A stretch of 64,000 nt of DNA from Flavobacteriaceae bacterium (GCA_013003555.1 JABDIV010000046.1:37404-101403), one strand, 5' to 3'; positions 8,611-16,739 are shown, numbered from the stretch's first letter. Notes: generated from the sequence alone by a model not told the origin. Made by a program: numbers and translations.

Positions 8611-9549
8611 TTACATTATAAATTTTGTACTGATCGATTCATTATGATGTACATTATACATAACCTCAGCAAAAAGATCGGCACAACTCAATACTTTTAA
8701 TTTTTCATGTGGTTTCGACGGAATCGTATCGGTAACGATTAGTTCTTCCAGCTTTGAGTTGGACAGACGCTCATAGGCACTCCCCGACAACACGGCATGT
8801 GTACATATCGCCCTTACGCTTAAGGCACCGCGCTCCATCATCAGATCGGCCGCCTTTGTTAAGGTACCGGCTGTATCCACCATATCGTCAACCAGGATGA
8901 CATGCCTACCGGTTACATCACCGATCAATTCCATATGGGAAATAACATTGGCCTTGGCCCGCTGTTTATAACAGATAACGACATCACTTTCTAGTGCTTT
9001 TGAATAGGCATAGGCCCGTTTTGAACCGCCCATGTCGGGTGAAGCTATTGTAAGATTATCCAATCCAAGATTTCGAACATAGGGTAAAAATATGGTTGAT
9101 GCATAGAGATGATCGACCGGTTTTTCAAAGAATCCCTGGATTTGGTCTGCGTGCAGATCCATGGTTATTATTCGTGTTGCTCCCGCGGCTTCCAGCATTT
9201 TTGCTACCAATTTCGCAGCGATCGGAACCCTGGGTTGATCCTTTCGGTCTTGTCGAGCCCATCCAAAGTAGGGCATAACAGCAGTTATGTGTCTTGCGGA
9301 AGCCCGTTTCGCTGCATCGATCATCAACAACATTTCCATTAGATGTTCGGGTCCTGGGTGTGTAGATCCGATAATAAAAATACGAGCACCTCGAATACTT
9401 TCCTGGTAACATGTTTGAAACTCGCCATCGCTATAGGTTGAAATATCAACTTTGCCCAGTGGTTCACCATAGGATTTAGCGATACGTTCAGCCAGTTCAT
9501 GACTTTGTCGACACGGAAATATTTTTGCTTTGGTTTTAATTTTAGCCAC
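8611..9549 (-). CDS. prs: Ribose-phosphate pyrophosphokinase
   Basis: 312 residues, typical class I PRPP synthase. It makes PRPP from ribose-5-phosphate and ATP for purine, pyrimidine, His, Trp and NAD synthesis. Visible motifs are YFGWARQDRK (ATP/flexible region), TMDLHADQIQGFF and the PRPP loop ILVDDMVDTAGTL. It is first in the prs-rplY unit, with a TAAATTTG promoter box about 50 bases upstream, divergent from tRNA-Leu. Confidence 0.97.
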   Translation of the reverse strand: MAKIKTKAKIFPCRQSHELAERIAKSYGEPLGKVDISTYSDGEFQTCYQESIRGARIFIIGSTHPGPEHLMEMLLMIDAAKRASARHITAVMPYFGWARQDRKDQPRVPIAAKLVAKMLEAAGATRIITMDLHADQIQGFFEKPVDHLYASTIFLPYVRNLGLDNLTIASPDMGGSKRAYAYSKALESDVVICYKQRAKANVISHMELIGDVTGRHVILVDDMVDTAGTLTKAADLMMERGALSVRAICTHAVLSGSAYERLSNSKLEELIVTDTIPSKPHEKLKVLSCADLFAEVMYNVHHNESISTKFIM

Positions 9550-9600
9550 TTGTTTCCAGGGTTATAGCAAACTAAAAACACACTGATTTTTAGTGAGGTG

Positions 9601-9608
9601 CAAATTTA
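9601..9608 (-). promoter_or_regulatory. Promoter -7 box of prs
   Basis: On the minus strand TAAATTTG is an exact match to the Bacteroidota TAnnTTTG box, ~52 bases before the prs ATG. No TTG at 17-23 bases upstream was found. Confidence 0.4.
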
Positions 9609-9647
9609 TGAATTTATTTGAAGCTGAAAAGCATAAAAGCCTCTAAT

Positions 9648-9681
9648 TTGGTTGTAAACAGGGATTATTTTTTTAATTTTG
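9648..9681 (+). promoter_or_regulatory. Bacteroidota-type promoter of tRNA-Leu
   Basis: TTG, 23 bases, then TAATTTTG, an exact TAnnTTTG box, ending 12 bases before the mature tRNA. Spacing fits the flavobacterial consensus. Confidence 0.6.
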
Positions 9682-9693
9682 CCTTCCCGTAAT

Positions 9694-9777
9694 GCTCAAG
9701 TGGCGGAATTGGTAGACGCGCTGGATTCAAAATCCAGTTCTGGCAACAGAGTGTGGGTTCGATTCCCACCTTGAGTA
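9694..9777 (+). tRNA. tRNA-Leu (anticodon CAA)
   Basis: An 84-base class II tRNA. The acceptor stem GCTCAAG pairs with CTTGAGT (G-U at the first pair) and is followed by discriminator A; CCA is not encoded. The anticodon arm is CTGGA-TTCAAAA-TCCAG, giving CAA for UUG codons. A variable arm (TTCTGGCAACAGA) and a T arm with GGTTCGATTCCC follow. Its 3' end is repeated at 9991 and, decayed, near 14.5 kb. Confidence 0.95.
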
Positions 9778-9842
9778 CAGATAAATAAAAGCCGAATGGA
9801 AACATTTGGCTTTATTGTTTTCTGAAACGAACCGAGCTTGCT
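9765..9842 (+). repeat. Direct repeat copy A (tRNA-Leu 3' end plus terminator)
   Basis: The 78 bases from CCCACC in the tRNA T arm through the tRNA terminator recur at 9991-10068 with one difference (G/A in the terminator T tract). The period is 226 bases. Copy A contains the last 13 bases of the functional tRNA. Confidence 0.9.
9788..9820 (+). terminator. tRNA-Leu terminator
   Basis: AAAGCC, AATG, GAAA loop, CATT and GGCTTT form a near-complete hairpin followed by ATTGTTTT. An identical hairpin lies at 10014-10046 in the repeat copy. Confidence 0.75.
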
Positions 9843-9990
9843 CGAGTTTGTACAGGGAAGCAATAAAACAGGGCTGCGAAAGCAGCCATATGGCTTTTAT
9901 TTTCAAAATGACGCAACCGGGAACAACGACCATTATCGAGAAACAAAATATATTTTGTTGCGAAGATACCTAGCGAAGCTACGAGTTAAC
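9843..9990 (+). other. Non-coding spacer between tRNA-Leu repeat copies
   Basis: This 148-base stretch has no plausible gene. It holds a GNRA-tetraloop hairpin at 9872-9887 (GGCTGC-GAAA-GCAGCC) followed by a T-rich tract, and a small palindrome TAGC-GAA-GCTA near 9971. The features suggest structured RNA or a fragment of another element. Confidence 0.5.
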
Positions 9991-10068
9991 CCCACCTTGA
10001 GTACAGATAAATAAAAGCCGAATGGAAACATTTGGCTTTATTATTTTCTGAAACGAACCGAGCTTGCT
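9991..10068 (+). repeat. Direct repeat copy B (tRNA-Leu 3' end plus terminator)
   Basis: Second copy of the 78-base repeat, in the same orientation, 226 bases after copy A. Here the tRNA part is only a 3' stub without the tRNA body, as left by site-specific integration into a tRNA gene or by a tandem duplication. Confidence 0.9.
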
Positions 10069-10126
10069 TCCATAAACATCAAGAAAACGCCCATCATTTC
10101 TACAAGAAAAATTTTCATTGTTTAAA

Positions 10127-10161
10127 TTTGTTCCTTCGATTTATGATTTCAATCATATTTG
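10127..10161 (+). promoter_or_regulatory. Likely promoter of the DUF285 surface protein
   Basis: TTTG, 23 bases, then CATATTTG, one mismatch from TAnnTTTG, about 43 bases before the ATG at 10205. Confidence 0.45.
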
Positions 10162-10204
10162 AATGTTCAATAGATTAATATCTTTGGATATCAAACTATT
10201 AATC

Positions 10205-11578
10205 ATGAAATATATTCTATTTTCAACTTTGTTAATTTGTTTTGAAAGTTTTGGACAAACCCCCATAACAGACACTAACTTTCATGCAGCTATACAAAAC
10301 TGTTTAACCACTCATCCAGTCGACGGGTTATGCTCTTCTTCTGAATATGGTGCAATGCCGGACTGGGATGTTAGTCAAGTTACTGATATGTCTTATGCAT
10401 TTTCGGGAAGACTGGAATTCAATGCCGACATAAGTGCATGGAATGTCGGCCAGGTAACCGACATGGGCGAGATGTTCGCATATACAGATTTTAACCAGGA
10501 CATCGGAAGTTGGAACGTTAGCAAGGTTACCGATATGTTCAGTATGTTTTATCAAACTCCATTTAACCAGATTATCAATGACTGGGATGTAAGTAAGGTT
10601 ATCGATATGTATAGAATGTTTTCCAATACTCCGTTCAACAAGAACATTGGAAATTGGGATGTCGGTCTGGTCATTGATATGGGAAAGATGTTTGAGAATA
10701 CCCCTTTTAATCAGGACATTGGGAATTGGAATGTCAGTAGTGTTTTAGACATGAACAGCACGTTTTATGAAGCTTATTTGTTTAATCAGGATATTGGGAA
10801 TTGGGATGTCAGCCAGGTTACCGATATGGGAAGTTTATTCTCCCAAGGTTATTCTTTTAATCAAGATATCGGGGCTTGGGATGTGGGTAATGTTACTAAT
10901 ATGAGGAACATGTTTTTCAATGATTATTACCATCCGTTTAATAAAGATATCGGTAATTGGAATGTTAGCAGTGTAACAAATATGTCTGGCATGTTTTACA
11001 ATGCGATTAATTTTAATCAGGACATCAATAGCTGGGATGTGAGTAGCGTTACAAATATGAGTTTCATGTTTAATGGTGCCACTGATTTTCAGCAAAATAT
11101 TGGCAACTGGGATGTGGGGAATGTTAGTTTCATGCAAGGCATGTTTGGCACAAATGCATTAGTAACAGAATACTATGATGCCCTACTCAACGGTTGGTCA
11201 TCAAATCCAAACTTGCAGACTAATGTCGGTTTTAACGCGGGGTCTGCAACATATTGCAACGGCGTAAACGGCAGAGCTATTTTGACTGATACGTTCAACT
11301 GGAACGTCCTTGATGGTGGTTACGATTGTTCAACCCTTGGACTAAGTCATGCTGAAAATTTTGATTTAAAAATTTATCCCAATCCAGCCAATGAATTGCT
11401 AACTGTAGCTGGACTTAATAGTAGTATGGATTTATGTGTGTATGACTTGACTGGAAAACTGTTATTAAAGGTATTTGATACAGATCATATTGATGTGAAG
11501 GATTTGTCTTCCGGGATCTATCTGTTAAAACTTAGTAGTGGAACCGATGTTTTAATCAAGCGATTTATTAGAAAATAG
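10205..11578 (+). CDS. DUF285/BspA-type repeat surface protein with T9SS sorting domain
   Basis: From the ATG at 10205 (not the in-frame ATG at 10163) the 457-residue protein begins with a Sec signal, MKYILFSTLLICFESFGQ. About eleven ~24-residue DUF285 repeats follow, each built on FNQDIGNWDVSxVTDMxxMF. A spacer then leads to a type A T9SS C-terminal domain of ~75 residues (IYPNPANELLTVAG, VYDLTGKLL, LSSGIYLLKL, ending IKRFIRK). It is expected to be exported by T9SS and anchored on the surface, with repeats acting in adhesion or ligand binding. The ligand is unknown. It stands alone between its promoter and terminator and lies inside the proposed tRNA-Leu island. Confidence 0.93.
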   Translation: MKYILFSTLLICFESFGQTPITDTNFHAAIQNCLTTHPVDGLCSSSEYGAMPDWDVSQVTDMSYAFSGRLEFNADISAWNVGQVTDMGEMFAYTDFNQDIGSWNVSKVTDMFSMFYQTPFNQIINDWDVSKVIDMYRMFSNTPFNKNIGNWDVGLVIDMGKMFENTPFNQDIGNWNVSSVLDMNSTFYEAYLFNQDIGNWDVSQVTDMGSLFSQGYSFNQDIGAWDVGNVTNMRNMFFNDYYHPFNKDIGNWNVSSVTNMSGMFYNAINFNQDINSWDVSSVTNMSFMFNGATDFQQNIGNWDVGNVSFMQGMFGTNALVTEYYDALLNGWSSNPNLQTNVGFNAGSATYCNGVNGRAILTDTFNWNVLDGGYDCSTLGLSHAENFDLKIYPNPANELLTVAGLNSSMDLCVYDLTGKLLLKVFDTDHIDVKDLSSGIYLLKLSSGTDVLIKRFIRK

Positions 11579-11647
11579 CCCAACATAAGCCATATGTTAA
11601 TCCTTGACTTTCGTTAACTCACATTTTCATTACGTGTTAGTGTATTC

Positions 11648-11684
11648 TGATCTCTTTTAGATAGTTTAGATCAATTTTTTTTTT
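11648..11684 (+). terminator. Terminator of the DUF285 gene
   Basis: TGATCT and AGATCA pair around a 14-base loop and are followed by AATTTTTTTTTT. It lies 70 bases after the DUF285 stop. The bases directly after it (11685-11698) resemble the tRNA-Leu 3' end. Confidence 0.6.
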
Positions 11685-11702
11685 CGCCTTGAGCACGAAT
11701 CT

Positions 11703-13898
11703 TTAGGCAGCTAAAATCGCTTTTACTTTGGCCGGTGTAAATGGAATATGTTTTAATCGTTTTCCTGTTAAGTTTGCAAAGGCATTACCTATAGCACCAC
11801 CAATTATCGGTACTCCCGATTCGCCTATTCCTGTTGGTCTTTCGGTTGATGAAATAATTTTAACTTCTAAGGTATCGGGTATTTCATCCATTCTCAAAAT
11901 ATTATAATCATGAAAATTAGATTGTTCTACTTTCCCATTTCTAAACGTCACACTTTCTTTCAATATGCTGCTCATTCCCATCAAGATCGCTCCCTCCATT
12001 TGTGCAATGGCATTATCGGGCTGAACAACGACGCCGGCATCAAGGGCTGCCCAGATTTTATGAACTCTTATTATGCCGCTAGAGTCATCAACAGAAAGTT
12101 CACATACGCATGCTGAAAGTGAATTGCTGCGTTCAGCAAAGGCAATTCCCTTCGCCCTTCCAGAAGGACTCGGTGTTTTCCAATCGGCCATTTCAGCAAC
12201 AGTTTTTAATACATTTTGTGCTCTTGGAAAGTCTTTCATTAAGTTCAGCCTGAAATCTAAAGGATCGATCTTTAAATCCGTTGCTATTTCATCAACAAAT
12301 GATTCAATGGCGAATTTGTTCGGGCCATGACCGACGGCACGCCAATGCTTTGTCCGCACACCATGATTTACATTACGCGATTCGATATGTTGATTTGGTA
12401 TCGAGTAGTATTGCGTTTCTGCTCCTGATCCCATTAAACGATTTCCCGTTCCAACAATTATATGTTTCCAGGCAATGACCTTATTTGAATTATCAATACT
12501 CGCTTCCATATGTTGTAAAGATTGGGGTCTAAACATCCCATATTGCAGGTCATCTTCTCTCGTCCAAATCAATTTAACCGGTCTTTTAGCCACCTTGGCT
12601 AGTTGAGTTGCTTCCACTGCGAAATCGGATGCAGATCGTCTTCCAAATCCTCCACCTAAATATGCTCGATGAAAATTCACTTTTGAAGGATCTATCCCTA
12701 ATTCTTGAGCAATGTTATTTCTACAGCTTCCGGGGGCCTGAGTACCAACCCATGCTTCAGCACTTTGACCATCTTCCGCAACAGCAACAACTGCATTTAA
12801 TGGTTCTTGTTGTGCATGGTATACAAAGTCATTTTTATAATTACTGGAATAGTTCTTCACACCTGAATTCAATGCATTAGTAATATTCCCTCTCTCCGAA
12901 ATTACACTTCCGGAAGAAAGTGGCTGTCCTGCTATTTCCGGATACAAATCATAGGCTTCCTCACTATTGAATTCATCGGCTGTATTTCCTTTGCTCCATT
13001 CAATTCGTAGTCTTGGTTTGGTTTTAAGCGCTAATTCTAAGGTTTCTGTTAAGAGGCCTATTCCATGATCCAACTCTACAACATCAAGCACCCCAGGGGT
13101 ATTTATTATATCAGATCTATTAAGCAACGCAGGCCTAGCGCCATAAACCGGTGATCTTGAAATAACCCCGTATATCATATTTGGCACTTGAATATCTATC
13201 GCATATTCTGCGCTTCCATTACATTTTGATGGAATATCGAACCTGGGCCCAACCTTTCCGATCAATCGAAAATTCGCCGGGTTTTTTAGTTTGGCTTCAG
13301 CCACTTCAGGAACTTCATCTATCGGTTTTACAATATTTGCTAACTCTCCATAAGACATTTGTCTATTAGAAGCTTTGTGAATTACCTTATTAGGCTCGGT
13401 TGTTAACTCATCAATCGAAACTCCCAAACTTGTAGCTGCAGTAGCCAATAAAACATATCTGGCCTGAGCTCCGGCCTGCCTTAGATTATTATAATAACTC
13501 ATTACAGTTCTACTTCCCACAGTGATCATACTCCCTGGTCCTCGTCCGCCCCAGCCAATTCCGTAAATATCAGGATCTGCAGGAGATTGCTCAACGGTTA
13601 CTTTTGACCAATCGGCATCTAATTCTTCGGCAATAATGACTGCTAAGGCTGTCATACTGCCTTGTCCCATTTCCGAAGATGGATTATAAATTGTAATAAA
13701 GTCGTCCTCATGAATTTGCACCCAAACAGTTACTTTCTGACCTTGGAAATCTGAATATGATTTTATTGGTAAGCCTTCTTCATTTAACAGGAAATCTGGA
13801 GCAAGTTTCCAGGCAGCCACCAGGAAAACAACTCCTCCGCCAATTACGCCAACAAATTTTCTTCTCGATAATCCTTTTGATTTTATTTGCTCCTCCAT
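11703..13898 (-). CDS. Molybdopterin-binding subunit, IorB-like aldehyde/N-heterocycle oxidoreductase
   Basis: Large subunit of a xanthine dehydrogenase-family hydroxylase, closest in layout to isoquinoline 1-oxidoreductase beta. The start is taken at 13898 (731 residues), one base after the small-subunit stop, because it begins at a Tat signal (GLSRRKFVGVIGGGVVF). An upstream in-frame ATG at 13973 would bury that signal. Molybdenum-cofactor motifs are YLGGGFGRRSA near residue 415 and the catalytic-Glu loop GIGESGVP near the C-terminus. It probably hydroxylates an aldehyde or N-heterocycle outside the cytoplasm. No cytochrome or FAD subunit lies next to it, so the electron acceptor is unclear. 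Substrate cannot be assigned. Confidence 0.88.
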   Translation of the reverse strand: MEEQIKSKGLSRRKFVGVIGGGVVFLVAAWKLAPDFLLNEEGLPIKSYSDFQGQKVTVWVQIHEDDFITIYNPSSEMGQGSMTALAVIIAEELDADWSKVTVEQSPADPDIYGIGWGGRGPGSMITVGSRTVMSYYNNLRQAGAQARYVLLATAATSLGVSIDELTTEPNKVIHKASNRQMSYGELANIVKPIDEVPEVAEAKLKNPANFRLIGKVGPRFDIPSKCNGSAEYAIDIQVPNMIYGVISRSPVYGARPALLNRSDIINTPGVLDVVELDHGIGLLTETLELALKTKPRLRIEWSKGNTADEFNSEEAYDLYPEIAGQPLSSGSVISERGNITNALNSGVKNYSSNYKNDFVYHAQQEPLNAVVAVAEDGQSAEAWVGTQAPGSCRNNIAQELGIDPSKVNFHRAYLGGGFGRRSASDFAVEATQLAKVAKRPVKLIWTREDDLQYGMFRPQSLQHMEASIDNSNKVIAWKHIIVGTGNRLMGSGAETQYYSIPNQHIESRNVNHGVRTKHWRAVGHGPNKFAIESFVDEIATDLKIDPLDFRLNLMKDFPRAQNVLKTVAEMADWKTPSPSGRAKGIAFAERSNSLSACVCELSVDDSSGIIRVHKIWAALDAGVVVQPDNAIAQMEGAILMGMSSILKESVTFRNGKVEQSNFHDYNILRMDEIPDTLEVKIISSTERPTGIGESGVPIIGGAIGNAFANLTGKRLKHIPFTPAKVKAILAA

Positions 13899-13899
13899 T

Positions 13900-14358
13900 T
13901 TATGATGTTTTAGATGCAATTTCAACGGCTTTGATAATTCGCATATAGGCAGCACATCTGCACAGATTCCCACTCATATGAGATTTAATATCTTCTTTAC
14001 TAGGGTTCGCGTTATTGTCTAATAATGAAACTGCTTGCATGATCTGCCCGGATTGACAGTATCCACATTGAGGCACTTGCGCTTCAACCCATGCTTTCTG
14101 GACTGGATGATCGCTATTTTCTGAAAGTCCTTCAATAGTTGTTATCTCGCCACCCATGCATGCTGATACCGGCGTTACACACGATCTAATTGGAGTTCCA
14201 TTTAAGTGAATGGTGCAGCTACCACAAAGTGCTTTACCACAACCATACTTTGTGCCAGTGAGCCCTAAATGTTCTCTCAACACCCATAAAACCGGAGTCA
14301 TTGCGTCAACATTTACACTTTGACTCTGGCCATTAACCCGAATTGTTATTCCCTGCAT
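13900..14358 (-). CDS. (2Fe-2S) subunit, IorA-like
   Basis: 152-residue iron-sulfur subunit of the same hydroxylase. It carries a plant-type 2Fe-2S site (YGCGKALCGSCTIHLNG, ~residues 38-54) and a second helical site (QCGYCQSGQ ... GNLCRCAAY, ~97-140). It passes electrons from the molybdenum subunit to an outside acceptor. Its stop is one base from the start of the large subunit, so the two are co-translated. It has no Tat signal and would be carried out with its partner. Confidence 0.92.
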   Translation of the reverse strand: MQGITIRVNGQSQSVNVDAMTPVLWVLREHLGLTGTKYGCGKALCGSCTIHLNGTPIRSCVTPVSACMGGEITTIEGLSENSDHPVQKAWVEAQVPQCGYCQSGQIMQAVSLLDNNANPSKEDIKSHMSGNLCRCAAYMRIIKAVEIASKTS

Positions 14359-14483
14359 AATTTCATTTGTTTTAGTTAAATAACTAATTACTTTTTTAAT
14401 GCCTTAAACATCGAAATATTCATATGCCTTAATTTAAGGATTTTATTCCATTGCAAAAATTAACAATCACAAATAGATAATAT

Positions 14484-14548
14484 AATTGACTCTAGTTTCA
14501 AAATTCAGTTCTGGTATCATCACAGGAATTGATTCTCGTCTTAAGTAC
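14484..14548 (+). pseudogene. Decayed 3' part of tRNA-Leu (att-like remnant)
   Basis: This stretch aligns with the anticodon-to-3' part of tRNA-Leu at 9.7 kb in the same orientation. CTAGTTTCAAAATTCAG matches CTGGATTCAAAATCCAG, AGTTCTGG is identical, and GGAATTGATTCTCGTC then TTAAGTACA match the T arm and acceptor end (18 of 25 positions). Differences are mostly C-to-T and G-to-A. The 5' half is not clearly recognisable. It cannot fold as a working tRNA. Confidence 0.65.
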
Positions 14549-14610
14549 AAATGAAAACCATTACAAAATAATTCATAATTTGATCCTTTAATGAAATTAG
14601 AATAATTCAT

Positions 14611-15810
14611 ATGGACGACTTTCTAATAATCGGAGGTGGCATTTTCGGAATGACTACAGCCATTGAATTAAAAAATCGTGGTTATAAGGTTTCTCTTATA
14701 AATCCGGGTAGTATTCCGCATCCTTTAGCGGCTTCCACTGATATCACCAAATTGGTACGAATGGAATATGGTTCTGATATGGAGTATTTCAGAATGGCCG
14801 AAATAAGTATTGAAAGATGGCATGAGTGGAATGGCTTGTTTGGTGAGGAACTATATCATGAGATCGGACTTTTAATGCTGACAAGAAAAAAGATCGATTC
14901 TGAACATAATCCCTATGAACTCCACTGTATTGAAAATTTATCAAAAGCCGGATATGCCCTTAATCGTCTAAATGCTGAAATCATCAAAGAACAGTTTCCA
15001 ATGGTAAACAGCCTCGAATATACCGACGGAAATTTTAACCCAAAAGCAGGCTATGTAGAATCTGGCCGTGTCATTGAAAAATTAAAAGAACATGCTCAAT
15101 CACTTGGTGTGGCCATTTATGAAGGTCAAACTGCTCAATCATTTGTTGTAGTGAATAGCCGGCTGAATGCCGTAAAAACCGACGAGGGAAGTACTTTTAA
15201 ATGTGGTCATGCCATAGCTGCTGCCGGTGCGCATACGCCCTACCTCCTGCCTGAATTACAGCCTTTTATGCGATCGACCGGACATTCGGTCTTTTGGCTC
15301 AAACCAAAGGACCCAAAATTGTTTTCACCACCTCATTTACCAAATTTTACCGCTGATACATCCAACACAGGTTGGTACGGATTTCCTTATAGTTCCCCTC
15401 ATAATGTTGTTAAATTAGGTCGGCACACAATTGGATATCCCGTTCATCCAATACATGATAAGAGGGAACTGCCTGCATCAGAAATCGAAGACATGTGGGA
15501 TTTTGTGAATCAAACTTTCCCTATTCTTAATAATGCCGAGCTGGTCTATACACGCCAATGTCTTTATACCGATACGCTCGACGGACATTTCTGGATCGAT
15601 CATCATCCTGAGATAAGAGGCTTATCGGTGAGTACCGGGGGCAGTGGACATGGTTTTAAAATGGGCCCTGTTCTTGGTGAAATGACAGCCGATATGGCTG
15701 AAGGTAAGGCTCATCGATTTTCAAAACGGTATCGATGGCGTGACTTGAAACCATCAACAAAGCAAGTTGAAGAATCGCGGTTTATTAAGAATAGAAAAGT
15801 TCGAAATTAG
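14611..15810 (+). CDS. FAD-dependent amine oxidase (DAO family)
   Basis: 399 residues. The N-terminal Rossmann motif is FLIIGGGIFGMTTAIELKNRG, and the C-terminal FAD/active-site segment is STGGSGHGFKMGPVLGE (~residues 343-359), as in sarcosine oxidase, N-methyltryptophan oxidase and pipecolate oxidase. It is expected to oxidise a secondary or primary amine to an imine, probably with H2O2 release. The substrate is not evident. It is a single gene with a weak CCTGC/GCAGG hairpin ~12 bases after its stop. It begins 62 bases after the tRNA-Leu remnant and so lies just outside the proposed island. Confidence 0.8.
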   Translation: MDDFLIIGGGIFGMTTAIELKNRGYKVSLINPGSIPHPLAASTDITKLVRMEYGSDMEYFRMAEISIERWHEWNGLFGEELYHEIGLLMLTRKKIDSEHNPYELHCIENLSKAGYALNRLNAEIIKEQFPMVNSLEYTDGNFNPKAGYVESGRVIEKLKEHAQSLGVAIYEGQTAQSFVVVNSRLNAVKTDEGSTFKCGHAIAAAGAHTPYLLPELQPFMRSTGHSVFWLKPKDPKLFSPPHLPNFTADTSNTGWYGFPYSSPHNVVKLGRHTIGYPVHPIHDKRELPASEIEDMWDFVNQTFPILNNAELVYTRQCLYTDTLDGHFWIDHHPEIRGLSVSTGGSGHGFKMGPVLGEMTADMAEGKAHRFSKRYRWRDLKPSTKQVEESRFIKNRKVRN

Positions 15811-16275
15811 TGTCTGGCCATCCTGCCCCTTGTGCAGGGTATTATATATTTGCTTTTGTATAATTATTGGTAAGTGCCCAACCCTCTCCTTGAATTCAAA
15901 TACGAAACTCAATCATTTTGATCCTCTCAAAGATTTGATGGGGCGTGTTGTTGGTGAGTAAATTTAATAGCCCCATGGTTGGTATTTCATTAAATCACGC
16001 CAATTTTGTCCCTGCAAAAAATGATTTACTATAAGGTATATCCCTTCAAATTAATTTCCATTTAATTAGAATTTAATATTCATAATTCGCCTGAAACTGT
16101 ATTCAGATAAGAATTACAAACCCATTTACAGCCAAAATCGGCAGAAATATGAATTAATTATCTAATTCCTAAAAAAGTTGATAAATAATATAACAATATG
16201 ATATATATCATAGTATTTATAATTACATATTATTACTATTGCGCAACATTTAGCTAACGTTTAAAATCTAATCAT
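15811..16275 (+). other. AT-rich intergenic region
   Basis: No gene of believable composition is visible in either strand. It contains a short hairpin at 15822-15838 (CCTGC/GCAGG), possibly ending the oxidase transcript, then increasingly AT-rich DNA with repeated ATATGATATATATCATA-like sequence before the next gene. Confidence 0.5.
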
Positions 16276-16644
16276 ATGAATTACAAAAAATTTAAAGCCA
16301 ACAAATTTTCCATTAGCATGAATGGTGGATGGTATCTCAATGCACCCGGATATTCAGAAATGGTGATCGGATGTTATGATGACACAAAATTGACCTTTAG
16401 CCTTCATTTTGTAGAAGGTGAAATTCCAAGCAATCACTTATTCAGAGAGCCTGAAAGACTTATGATATATTTCCCTAAGTCTGATTTCAATCGAATTCAT
16501 AATTTGTTGAAAGAAAACAAATGGATGTATGCATGGTTCGAAACCGAACATAAATATGCCGGAATTACAACAAGGGATATTTCCAAAATTAAATTGGAAG
16601 AGGAATTCAAAGAGTTATTCAGAGTTCCTGAATATATCGAATAA
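16276..16644 (+). CDS. Conserved-looking small cytoplasmic protein, function unknown
   Basis: 122 residues with no signal peptide or membrane helix and mixed alpha/beta character. It is rich in aromatic residues (GGWYLNAPGYSEM, KWMYAWFETEHKYAG) and charged at the C-terminus. I do not recognise a family. It has its own terminator 31 bases downstream, so it is separate from the arsenosugar operon that follows. Confidence 0.6.
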   Translation: MNYKKFKANKFSISMNGGWYLNAPGYSEMVIGCYDDTKLTFSLHFVEGEIPSNHLFREPERLMIYFPKSDFNRIHNLLKENKWMYAWFETEHKYAGITTRDISKIKLEEEFKELFRVPEYIE

Positions 16645-16674
16645 CTGAATAAAGTTTGCTCGGTTTAATTTACT

Positions 16675-16700
16675 CGCCCACTCAAAAGTGGGCGTTTTTC
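16675..16700 (+). terminator. Rho-independent terminator
   Basis: CGCCCACT and AGTGGGCG form a perfect 8-bp stem with a 4-base loop, followed by TTTTTC. It insulates the arsenosugar operon from the upstream gene. Confidence 0.9.
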
Positions 16701-16708
16701 TGTTGTCA

Positions 16709-16739
16709 TTTTACAACTTTTCTAACAAAATTTTGTAAA
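16709..16739. promoter_or_regulatory. Inverted repeats upstream of the arsenosugar operon
   Basis: TTTACAA and TTGTAAA form an inverted repeat with 16 bases between the arms. Overlapping the right arm is the perfect 12-base palindrome ACAAAATTTTGT (16725-16736). It lies 45-75 bases before the first ATG, where a repressor could act. A partial promoter box TACTTTG is at 16748. No ArsR-type regulator gene is visible in the window. Confidence 0.35.

Noticed and set aside
9727..9933. 68-residue minus-strand reading frame over tRNA-Leu
   Set aside because: It is antisense to the tRNA, and its C-terminal SRWESNPHSVARTGF is the well-known artefact peptide produced when a tRNA-Leu gene is translated.
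10835..11137. 100-residue minus-strand frame inside the DUF285 gene
   Set aside because: Its repeats (HIPxxDILIKI) are just the reverse reading of the DUF285 repeat DNA.
10205..11300. Repeat array considered as CRISPR
   Set aside because: Repeats are coding, ~72 bases, imperfect at DNA level and preserve the reading frame of DUF285 units; there are no spacers or cas genes.
13899..13973. Longer start of the molybdenum subunit at 13973
   Set aside because: It would place ~25 residues before a good Tat signal and overlap the iron-sulfur gene; the ATG at 13898, one base after that stop, fits better.
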